Shown: one piece after another, positions 34,480-43,954 of the stretch
Layout of the letters: every line of letters begins with the position of its first letter
How positions within the stretch are numbered: the stretch's first letter is position 1
Assembly: GCA_023653785.1 (NCBI GenBank)
Contig: JAMKCH010056521.1
Span: 1 to 64,000, forward strand
Origin: Ophioderma brevispina
Lineage: Eukaryota > Echinodermata > Ophiuroidea > Amphilepidida > Ophiodermatidae
DNA length: 64,000 nt
Reading direction: 5' to 3'
Translations under genes and position numbers: made by a program
Notes under the pieces: model-generated
Told to the model about the DNA's origin: nothing
What the model saw: only the letters and a program-made list of their open reading frames with translations
Database searches by the model: none

Positions 34480-35300
34480 CTTTGCACCATCAACCCTTTA
34501 CATCACAGACCACATATCCATGTCAACACGGGATCACCCATCTTTAACCACACCCACAAAGAGTTCTGGTTCTGACTCCCACATCAACACAAAACACACA
34601 ATAAAACCAGTAATCAAACGATTCATTTTCCTATTACCTTACAACTAATCGCCGCATCACAAATCATGAATTATGAAGAAATCACTATCTTGATCACCTT
34701 AATCACTCATTCAGCATCTTATATCATCTCTGAACATGACTCGGACGACACCAAATCACCACCTCACTCCAATAGCTACACGTAGCATTCCAGGGACCGC
34801 GCCACTGCGGATGGGGGGGGGGGTGTAATTTACATAAAAAATCGCCTCTCACATAAAATCATTGCCACAACACCCCGAACCATGCAACTCACTTTTCATC
34901 GATTTTACTATTAACAACCACATGGCGCCAAAACATAAAATACTGTCGGATTTATTACAACAGACGGCACGAACACGCAATCCAAAATTTTTAACTAACA
35001 GTTTGCGCGAGCAACTTCTCACTAAAATAAAACCAACAAGGATGTCCTATATCTTGTCGGTGACTTTAAAATCATCTTCTCAAATCTTCTACTCATGCCA
35101 CCATTACTGATTTTAATTAAAAACCACAATCGCTTGCAAACTCTTACATTCCCACAATTAACAGCCCCACACCCAATTAACGCACAACACAGCTACACTC
35201 CTTGACATCATTATCACACCAACTCCACTACGACTTCCAACAACCGGAATATTTTGTCACTGACATATCACTATCCCATCTTCCTCATCACATCCCTTAA
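34480..35300 (+). pseudogene. L2/CR1-like LINE, copy 2, 5' part
   Basis: Homologous to 62.33-63.47 kb: ACCACACCCACAAAGAG, then a frame with GGGGVIYIKNRLSHK near 34805-34860 (endonuclease domain), a degraded fold around 35.05 kb and the T-L-D/T-D-H region up to the insertion point at TTAA 35297-35300. The LINE resumes at 41023 after a 5.7 kb transposon. Frequent one-base indels. Confidence 0.75.
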
Positions 35301-35369
35301 GTATTTATTGGTATGAATATATCGGCCCATATATAATGAAAATATTCCCTAAATAAACGGACACACAAC

Positions 35370-36340
35370 AATATTTACTGAGTCGTTGACTCAGATACGT
35401 GAGTCTTTTATTTGTCTCTGTAGTGATGCTTTGTATGCTAGCTGAGTCAGTGGGAGTGACTTTAGGTGATTCATGTGACTCGATGTGATGAGTCAAATTA
35501 CGCCGAATTTAAATCCAGTTTGAGTCAGAAGACTCAATTTCATAACCTTAATGAGTCATCAGTTTTGTCTCTGTAACGACGCACTTGCTTGTGTAAAATG
35601 AGTCAAAAGACACAAGATTTGAAACATGCGGGTCTTCTGACTCACTTGAGTAATGCTCATTTTCGTGCCTGATGAGTCAAATATGCAACATTCCTCTTGC
35701 CTCATGAGTATGTTAATGCACATCAACAAGTGATATCAGATGACCGGCATTCAACATGAACAACATACTAGTAAAATGTTTTAAACTGGAATTTGATATT
35801 TGATAAAATAAAGAAAACTGCACATCACAGGTCTTATGGCCTACCGATGCAGAACACCAGGGGATATATAGTGTGCTCAGCGGCGGCCCGGAAAAGCTTC
35901 CCACACATTTCACCCAGGATGTGCAATGGTAGCGAGCATTTAACAAAACATGCACCTAATTCAGCCTAAAGCCCGAGAAGCCATCCACATTAACCAACCT
36001 CTTAATGCTTTTTCATGAGTTCCACTCATTTAATGATATAAATTCTGTTGTTCAGTGATGGTGATCGTAATTATAATCGTTCTGACCAGGGCGAATGAAA
36101 TTGGGACTGTCATTCAGCTTCTTTGGCACCTGGACAACATTCTCGCTTTCGTTTGACTCATTTCACATACGAAGTGAGGCAAAAGTCGATCTGGACGCAT
36201 GTGAAGTGTATCCACCGAGTCAATAACGATGTTTCAAGTGAGTCACTACAACTTTGACTCTGTTTACCAAGTGAAGTGAGTCATTTTCGACTCAGTTGTT
36301 TCTAGAAATGAGTCAGTTTTGTAGCTGACTCAACGAAAAA
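35370..36340. repeat. Dense TGAGTCA / TGACTCA motif clusters
   Basis: At least a dozen TGAGTC or GACTCA cores occur at about 35370-35700, and about nine more at 36145-36335, often as full TGAGTCA. Between the clusters lies ordinary sequence. Within the transposon they may be subterminal transposase-binding repeats; the motif also equals the AP-1 consensus. Both roles are inference. Confidence 0.65.
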
Positions 36341-37183
36341 TAGGCCCAAATAGTCAATTTGAACGCAGAAAATATTTTCTGATGTACCATGGTTTTCATG
36401 GTTATTGGAGTATTCCTTGTGAAAAAAAATCCCATTTATTATTCCGTCAAATGTACACAACTGTACAGCTCATTGAATCTACCATTTTAATTCCCTATGG
36501 TATATTTACACCAGCATGCATATCTAAACAGAAGCCATCGAAAATTTATCACGTAACTTTCAGCGTTTTGCTACAAGTATCATCCTTGTGACCTTCTGTT
36601 GAGGCCACAAGGATAGGAGCGAGTCGTTAGATTTGTATTGCAAAAAAATACTTTTTAAAAAAACTCAGTTCATTTGAGAAAAATGCACAGAGGGCTGTTT
36701 TGAGATATCATTTTGTGATTAACCAGGTTTTAGTTGGCCTAAACACTAACAATCGCATGAAACGTGACATTTTAAAAGGGGTCGCGTAATTTTTATTTAT
36801 CGCAGTCGTACTGTAACCACTGATCTCTATACCATGGATGGCTACACAAGCCGTAATAGTATATTGATGAATGGAGCAACCGGCAGACATCTTGATCTAC
36901 CGAACACAATAGCACTTCCAGAGACATCCTGTTTAACAGCATTTTGTATCCCGGGTGCGCGTTTTAGAGGTAATGGCCATCCCATACGCGCAAAATTACA
37001 ATTGGCTCTCTGAATTGGATTGATTCTGTAATCTGTTATGTCGCCTATCTTCCACATTTTCAATGGTAACCATTTTGTATAAATGACCGTCTCTTAACAC
37101 CTGCTTTGTGGCTCTTTTTTGGATGACCAATATGGCTTTCATGCCTCATTACGAAGCCCACTTTCCAATCCATTGGCCATAGA

Positions 37184-37307
37184 GGAGTGTCAAATCGTGG
37201 GAAACACATTTCAATACGGCATGAAAGTTTGGCCATGAAGACTAGGTTAGAACGATTTTGGGGGGTTAATTTCCGTATTGAAATGCGTTTACCACGATTG
37301 GCACTCC
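37184..37307. mobile_element. Short hairpin MITE inside the TTAA element
   Basis: GGAGTGTCAAATCGTGG at the left pairs with CCACGATTGGCACTCC at the right, and the pairing continues inward (TTTCAATACGG / CCGTATTGAAA). It is absent from the same position of the small relative (about 1453), where AATCCATTGTATAGAG is continuous. CATTG occurs on both sides (37171-37175 and 37316-37320) as the likely target duplication. Confidence 0.75.
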
Positions 37308-38131
37308 ACAACTCTCATTGTATAGAGATCAGTGTTCGAAACACACTAATGTGCGGTTCAGCAATCGACGTACTTTCAATGTACCGAGTGGCGCTTCTTT
37401 GTATGATAAAGAGTTTTCGCTAATTTAATTATATAAAACTATATTCTCAAGAATTCCCAGGCGCTCATTTTAATAAAAATTAGTACAAATGTATGCCATT
37501 TTTGATAAATTTATATTATTTAAAAGGAACGTTAAATTAAAGCTGTGGCTTTAATTTCAAATGTTATACTCAATTCATCTGATATGTGTCCCCCGTACCA
37601 TATTTTGGATGTGAAAAATCAATGAGGCGCAGGGACTTCTGTTAATCAGTGTTGTGAGCAATGTTAAGGCCTTAAATCACTATAGTGCTTTTCCATACAT
37701 TAAGAATTTAATTTTAAGTTGGCAGGTGTGGTGGAGTAAATGACCGTATTGTCCTCCAAGATAATCCGGTTGGGCACGTGCATTTGAAATTCTTTCATTT
37801 GACGCCTCTCCGACTTAATTGAATAGGTCCAAAAACTCCAGGTGGACGAATGTATCTCAACAGCGAATCAGTTTTATCAAAGTAAACGGCGATAGTCCTT
37901 TTCATACGCCAGAAACTTGACTAACCCCCCGATCTCTTTCAATTGGTTGTGAAAGACTACACATGGCTTGTGGCAAACACGAAGCGTAATAATAAACATG
38001 GCAAGACTCGTTAAATCGTCATCTTCGAAAGTTAAGCATGCAAAATGTGTTTTCTTCAGAAGGAATTACTCCAATGACCATGAAAACATCTGTACACGTC
38101 CATAATGTATACCAATAGTATGCTGACATGG

Positions 38132-38251
38132 GAGTCTCTGGTTACAACTATGGTCCCGAGGTGACTACATTGTGCTATTTTGCTGAGCGGGCGCAGCCAA
38201 ACATAAACTTAATGTGTCACCGAGGGAACCATAGCTTTAAGCCAGAGACTC
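38132..38251. mobile_element. Hairpin MITE, 120 bp
   Basis: GAGTCTCTGGTTACAACTAT at one end is mirrored by ATAGCTTTAAGCCAGAGACTC at the other, followed inward by TCCCGAGGTGAC / GTCACCGAGGGA. Related in sequence to the hairpin at 38475-38620. Confidence 0.75.
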
Positions 38252-38474
38252 GAGTAGAGTCATATATATTTGTTTTATATACTTCATTAATAAATTTCAA
38301 CAATGAAAAAATTTAATTTTTGCATTTTCCATTCATAAATTTCACGTCAACGATGTACCTCTGTAACTGAATGTGGTATTCCAAATGCGGACGCATTCTC
38401 GCAACTGCGGACGCACTACGGCGACGCAGTAGGTTTACGCGCATTAATCCCGTAAATATTATAAATACAAATAT

Positions 38475-38620
38475 CATACTGCCATGAGATGCTCTGGTTA
38501 AAACTATGGGCCCGAAGTGACCTCAATATAATATTTTTGCTGAGGGCGAGCCCGAGCCAAAAAGTACTATTGAGGTCACCAGGGCCCACATTTTAACCCA
38601 GAGCCTCTCATGGCAGTATG
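38475..38620. mobile_element. Hairpin MITE, 146 bp
   Basis: CATACTGCCATGAG pairs with CTCATGGCAGTATG, continuing inward through GCTCTGGTT / AACCCAGAGC and GAAGTGACCTCAATA / TATTGAGGTCACC. The nearly complete self-complementarity indicates a hairpin element of the same family as 38132-38251. Confidence 0.8.
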
Positions 38621-39029
38621 TTTGTTTTATATACTTTATTAATAATATATTCATTTGTTTATTTGAATTTGTTGAAAAGAAATTTTAATAAATTGAGAAG
38701 ATTAAACTGCGCATACCATCATGACCCTAGCCTAGGCCTAGGCTATTCACGTCTTCACCTTGTCCTTGAGGCTATTTCTGCGTCCATAAATTTCATGTAG
38801 GCACTCACTTTATTATCTTCAAATTTATAAAAAAGTTAAATTCCAAACATGTCCGAAAAAGTCATTGATCAAAGTGAGTCAAATTCCAACTTACCGACAC
38901 TGCAGGCATGGGTGCGAGCTGTGGGGTACTGCCGTGTCATACGTCAAACTGATGCATCGCCGGCAAGCTTACATCACACTACCTCGTTGAAAATCGCAAG
39001 GGCGAAGCTATACTTGATCTGATTATTGT

Positions 39030-40167
39030 ATGGGGTCTTCTGTGTTTTTCCGAAGGTTTATTGAACTTGCCAGCGAAGGTTCGGTATCCGAAGGTTCGTT
39101 TTTTTCCGAACAGCGTTTTTGCATTCGCTTTCGAATCTTTAAAAGGGTTCGGTATTCCGAAAAATGGGAGTTCGCCTATTTCCGAAATCTAAAAAAGGTT
39201 CGCTTTTCCGAATTTTAAAAAGGGTTCGCTATTACGAATCATAAAAAGGGTTCGCTATTCCGAAATCATTAAAAAAGGGTTCGCCAATTCCGAATCTCAA
39301 AAAAGATTCTTTATTCCGAATATTAAAGGGGGTCGGTATTCGAAACCACATACGAGTTCGGTAATGAATTCAAAAAGAGGTCGCTATCCGCATTTAGATT
39401 TTCACAATGGAGCAATGAACATGATGAATTCTATGGGTGACTTTGAAGCCGGTGATGCCCAAGAAATAAGCATAATTTCATTATAGTATCAATTCAATTA
39501 TCAATTCAAATATCAAGGCATACAGATTCTGTGTGCATTAAAACATACACTTAGACATTCCGGGAAGCAATCTTGCGGTTTGTACTTGGCAGTTTTGAAA
39601 TCTCAAAGATGACTTTGTATTAACGCTTCGTTGTGCCAAAAACATGTTTAAAACTCTCTTGTATCTCTAATTGCGATAAAAAGGCGAAAATGATGGGGCC
39701 ATGATTTGTATGTTACTATCATGCGTACCAAAATTCATAATGTACCACATAAAAATTTGTTGAATTTGATTGGGCACCACCAAAACAGAAAGTAGTTTTT
39801 CTTAATGTGAAAAAAAAAAAAATGTATTGTAAAAATTGGTGCTTATTTTCCAAGTTCATTGCTCCAATGCGAAAAGAAAAAAAACAAATTCGGAATAATA
39901 GCAGAAAACCTCTTTTGAAATCGAATACGAACACGTGTATTGGTTTTCGGAGTACAGCCAACCTTTTTCAATAGCGGAATATGAACCTTTTTTTGCGATT
40001 CAGAATTGCGAACCCTTTTAGGATTCGGAATAGCGAACCCATTTTAAAGATCGGAATAGCGAACCGTTTTATGATTCGGAATAACGAACCCTTTTCAAGA
40101 TTCAGAATCTCGACCTTCCGGAATAACGAACCTTCGGAAAATAAACCTTCGGAATATCGAGATACCC
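39030..40167. repeat. Large inverted repeat built from short GGTTCGCTATTCCGAA units
   Basis: The left arm (39030-39425) holds a run of units of roughly 30 bp like GGGTTCGCTATTCCGAA. The right arm (about 39845-40167) holds the complementary units TTCGGAATAGCGAACCC. Outermost, TATGGGGTCTTC and GATACCCCATTG pair; innermost, CAATGGAGCAATGAAC pairs with GTTCATTGCTCCAATG. The loop is about 420 bp. The unit number and order differ slightly between arms. Confidence 0.8.
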
Positions 40168-40656
40168 CATTGTATTGTCGCTTGAAGCATTGTTGTTCGT
40201 CGTCATCATCATACGGCTATTAAACGCGGCGTGTACTCTGGAAATCACTCGTTTCATCGTTATGATTTCTTTGAGTTGATCTCGGATGTGGATATGTCGT
40301 CTGCGAAAGGCCAGGGTGAAATACATAGGGTTGACATCCTACATATTACGATCGCATTAAATCGTTTCTGGGTGTCTGCCATATGGTGAATGCGGGTAAA
40401 ATAGTCTCTGTAGCGTGTACATATCAAATGTCATCGCTATTCATGATCTATGAAACTTGCACGTTCGTACGAGGGAAAAGAATATATACGGCTTAAAGGT
40501 ACTATTTACGGACGTGAATAGTATTTTTCAACCCTGCTCAAGAGATATAGTGTCTATTTTTAACATGTGACACACTTTCAACCAATCAATAAACAAGAAT
40601 ATAATTAATGAAGTATAATAATACCTATGAGCCGTAAATAGTACTTCTGAAAAATG

Positions 40657-40955
40657 AACTATTTACGGGTGGGTGTGGCTTTGGGGTACTATTTACGGAT
40701 GGCGCCGATTTCTCGCCGCATAGTTGAACTATTTTAATCACGTGATAGAGTTTCAACCAATGAACAATCTTAAATTTAGTAATGAAGTATATAATACCAT
40801 AGCCGAAATAGTCTCTGAAAATAACTATTTACGGGTGGGTGTGGCTTTGGGGTACTATTTACGGATGGCGCCGATTTCTCGCCGCATAGTTGAACTATTT
40901 TAATCACGTGATAGAGTTTCAACCAATGAACAATCTTAAATTTAGTAATGAAGTG
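40657..40955. repeat. Tandem repeat, 166 bp period, nearly two copies
   Basis: AACTATTTACGGGTGGGTG begins units at 40657 and 40823, with almost identical sequence through GGCGCCGATTTCTCGCCGC and CACGTGATAGAGTTTCAACC. A weaker partial unit precedes at about 40510 (TATTTACGGACG). It lies just inside the right end of the 5.7 kb element. Confidence 0.85.
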
Positions 40956-41421
40956 TATATATCAGGGATATTTCATTATATATGTGCCGATAGATTCATA
41001 TCAATAAATCCCTTTAAGAGCTTTAAGCATAAGCACGCCTCAAAACAACAATCACTAAACGAGACTGCAGAGATCACAACATTCGCACCTTTCGCAGACT
41101 CAACACTGAGTCATGGGAAAACACTCTCACAAAATGACCCTACAGTTTCATATATACCAAACATAACGATCCAGTCCCTTTACAAAAGAAGACCCTTAAA
41201 AATCTTAATCGCAAGCAATCCTGAATAACAACCGTCATTTCCAAGTCAATCAAACATAAGCACAAGCTCTATAAAACATATTTGAATAAAAACACGCCAA
41301 CAACAAAACAGCAATACAAACAATACAAAAACAAATTAACTCACATTATTCGTATCGCCAAGAAAAAACACAACAAACAACAAAATTAGAAATTCAAAAA
41401 TGATCTTACCAATACCTGGAC

Positions 41422-41828
41422 CAGGGCCGTAGCCAGGGGGGTGCGGGGGTGCGACGCACCCCCCAAAAATGACAAAGGTCCGCTTTTTAATGTTGAAGGT
41501 CCGCTTTGTCATTTTGAAGGTCCACTTTGTGGTGACAAAGTTTGTCGCTTGCCTGAATTTTGTTGTTGTAAGGGTTGTGCTGCATAGTATATGAATGAAT
41601 AAGCATATGAATGAATTAATACTATTTTATTACGCATTGCTGGTGTTATTAAACTGTTTTTGAACGCTGCGATGTCATTTGGAGACGACGGTGAAAACAT
41701 TTGGGTCAACCGGCGAGCGCAGCGAGCCGAAAAAAAAAATTTGGTTTCTTGGTGCGCAAAAGGTCCGCTTCTAGCAAATCCGCACCCCCCTCCGCACCCT
41801 CCCACATAAATTCCTGGCTACGGGCCTG
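41422..41828. mobile_element. hAT-like MITE (family 3), 407 bp
   Basis: Ends CAGGGCCGTAGCCAGG and CCTGGCTACGGGCCTG, with an exact 8 bp target duplication ACCTGGAC (41414-41421 and 41829-41836). Other LINE copies read CTTACCAAAACCTGGACATTC without interruption. No transposase. Confidence 0.9.
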
Positions 41829-42165
41829 ACCTGGACATTCCTCAACAACATATAGACAGGTGTCCACTAAACAAATCCCCGACTTTTTCACACAAAAATC
41901 AACACATTACTGAACCACTTGTCACAGCTAACGCATTCAATGATCACTTTACTAATCTGGGCAAATAATTGGCTAACAAAATTCCACCTTCCAATAACCT
42001 ATTTAATAAACACTTTCAAAAACCACACTCACCTCAATTTTCCTCAATCCAGTTACTGTAGATGAAATGCACAAATTTCGCCACATCCTAAAACCTGGGA
42101 AAAGTGCAGTTACCGATAAGCGATAAGATAGATCACGGGATTGCTAACAAATCATATGATAACAT

Positions 42166-42379
42166 CAGTGGCGTAAAAGGCCTGCCCGCCTTTCTGAGGG
42201 GGCAAATTTCCCAGTTTGGGGAAATTTTCCCTCTTAGGGGGGGTGTGTCAAAAGGCCAATTTTTCCCGGTCAGAGGGCCAAAAAAAGGCTGATTTAGCAT
42301 GATTTTTGCAAATTTTTCCCGGCCAAAGTCGTCAGGGGGGCAGCCTGCCCCCCTGCCCCCCCCGCCTGTTACGGACACG
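42166..42379. mobile_element. hAT-like MITE (family 4), 214 bp
   Basis: The left end is CAGTGGCGTAAAAGGCCTG; the right end GCCTGTTACGGACACG is a decayed inverse. GATAACAT is duplicated at 42158-42165 and 42380-42387, and the LINE copy at about 27474 has the single GATAACAT. Shares its interior (GGGGGCAAATTTCCCAG, GATTTAGCATGATTTTTGC) with 59877-60077. Confidence 0.88.
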
Positions 42380-43442
42380 GATAACATCATATTGCCTCTA
42401 TCACACATTTAACCAATCACTTCTCACAGAAATATTCCCAGATCACCTCAAGTCAGCCATAGTCATTCCCATTTACAAAAACAAAGACGCACATATCATT
42501 GCTAATTACAGGCCCATTTCTGTTCCATCTGTTTTCAAAACTACTTGAAAAAAATCATGTACACGCGTCTGTCTACATTTTTCAATACTTAACTTTGCAC
42601 TGAAAAACACACCATGGGGGTATTCTGGACCTCTCCAAGGCTTTCGACACCATTGATCACAACATTCTTCTTCACAAGCTTTAACATTACGGTGTCCGTG
42701 GTGTAGCCTTGGAGTGGTTCAGGAGTTACCTAACTAACCGCTCACAATCAGTCTATGTACGTTCCATCGCATCATCACAGTTGGCGTCCCGCAAGGCTCA
42801 ATCCTTGGACCCCTACTTTTCATCACTTACATGTACGACATCACCAACACTTCTAGCACACTAAAACTAATTTTATTTGCTGATGACACCAACATTTTTC
42901 TCTCAGACCCTATCCTTAATGCACTTTTTAACAACATGAATCACGAACTCGCAAAAATCAGACTGGTTTCGGGATAACAAACTTTCTCTCAATGTTTCCA
43001 AAACTAACTACATGCTCTACGCCCACACAAATCACAATCAAACACTAACCATCGATAGCCAGGCAATCTCCCAGGTACATTCAATTGGTATTAAAATCGA
43101 CGACAAACTAACATGGAATGAGCACATTAACTCTATCACTACCAAAGCGTACAATAGGTACAATCTACAGAGTAAAAAACACCTTCCAGACTACACCTTA
43201 AAATCACTATACAACACATTAGTTTTCCCGTACCTTAGCTACTGTACCATCATCTGGACCTCCGACTATCATTCACGACTCGATAAAACTCAACACTACA
43301 CAGAAATGGACCATTCACACTATCACAAACACACCCCCGACTCACACTTCGCCATTATTTCAATCGCTGAAAACACTTAAATTAGAGGACCTCAACCAAC
43401 TTCAAACAGCGCTTTTCATGTTTGACTATCACAACAACTATC

Positions 43443-43880
43443 TACGAAGGTCGCCAGTTTGAATCCGGCCAAGCGCACATGGGTTTTTTTTTCAACACTA
43501 TCGTGCGCTGGCCATCTCCAGGGAAAGATTAATAATAAAATACATCCTTGTCTACCTGGAGAACTAGTAGTTTAAATTTCAAACAAAAATAATCGGTATT
43601 GTTAAAATATACAGTTCTTTTTTTTTTTTTTAAATATTTAAAGCGAAGGACACCTTTCGAACCTAACACCTATAGATGATATCTGTCGCTCTTCTACCGA
43701 CCCAGCTTGATAGCTCAGTCGGTTAGAGCGTCGTGCATGTAATACGAAGGTCGCCGGTTTGAATCCGGCCAAGCGCACATGGGTTTTTTTTTTTTTTTCA
43801 ACACTATCGTGCGCTGGCCATCTCCAGGGAAAGATTAATAATAAAATACATCCTTGTCTACCTGGAGAACTAAGTAGTTT
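43443..43880 (+). mobile_element. tRNA-derived SINE, 1.5 tandem units of about 300 bp
   Basis: The sequence from TACGAAGGTCGCC through GAATCCGGCCAAGCGC, a T-run, CACTATCGTGCGCTGGCC and CTACCTGGAGAACTA occurs at 43443 and again 300 bp later at 43743. The second unit has the complete tRNA-like head; the first begins in mid-anticodon arm. The block interrupts the LINE: the uninterrupted copy reads CACAACAACCAGCTACC. Another copy is at about 62885-63180. Confidence 0.82.
43704..43777 (+). ncRNA. tRNA-Thr(TGT)-like head of the SINE
   Basis: Box A (TAGCTCAGTCGGTTAGAGC) forms a D arm, TCGTG/TACGA an anticodon stem around the loop CATGTAA (anticodon TGT), and GCCGG/CCGGC a T arm. Problems: position 33 is A instead of the universal T, the T loop reads TTTGAAT, and the acceptor stem pairs only with a one-base offset. 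A poly-T terminator follows. It is a SINE head, probably not a working tRNA. Confidence 0.7.
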
Positions 43881-43954
43881 AAATTCCAACTACCTACCTT
43901 GGAACTTAAACAATACTTTACGTACAAATAGACAAATCCCCAGCATAACCACTA
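43881..43954 (+). pseudogene. L2/CR1-like LINE, copy 2, short piece between insertions
   Basis: TACAAATAGACAAATCC matches the 28.15 kb LINE copy. The piece is bounded by the SINE on the left and the TA-flanked transposon on the right. Confidence 0.75.

Larger units (their letters stand above)
35301..41022. mobile_element. Large non-autonomous TIR transposon (5.7 kb) in the LINE, TTAA site
   Basis: The ends belong to the same family as the 595-1972 element: ATTTATTGGTATGAATATATCGG on the left is mirrored by CCGATAGATTCATATCAATAAATCCC on the right, each a copy of the family end. TTAA is present at both junctions (35297-35300 and 41023-41026, with another TTAA at 41014). Other LINE copies read CATCCCTTAAGCATAAG without interruption, which proves the insertion. 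Inside are a region homologous to the small element (36.37-38.10 kb), hairpin MITEs, a TGAGTCA-rich zone, a long inverted repeat and tandem repeats, but no transposase frame. It is a composite, nested structure. Confidence 0.8.
41023..43442 (+). pseudogene. L2/CR1-like LINE, copy 2, central part
   Basis: Continues the LINE after the 5.7 kb insertion. The reverse transcriptase is recognisable: NYRPISVPSVFK, LDLSKAFDTIDHNILLHKL (motif A), GVALEWFRSYLTNR, then VGVPQGSILGPLLF-like remnants (motif B), FADDTNIFLSDP (catalytic F-A-D-D) and the C-terminal HLPDYTLKSLYNTLVFPYLSYC. It is the best preserved copy of this family in the window, but frameshifts separate each block. Two hAT-like MITEs (41422 and 42166) interrupt it. 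Confidence 0.82.

Noticed and set aside
36708..37311. Several minus-strand frames of 60-83 codons in the 5.7 kb element
   Set aside because: They overlap each other and match equivalent disrupted frames at 954-1339. They lack start context and known domains, so they are shadows of repeat sequence.
43638..43889. Minus-strand frame with RLAGFKPATFVLHARRSNRLSYQ
   Set aside because: This is the antisense translation of the tRNA-like SINE head, a common false protein in genome annotations.
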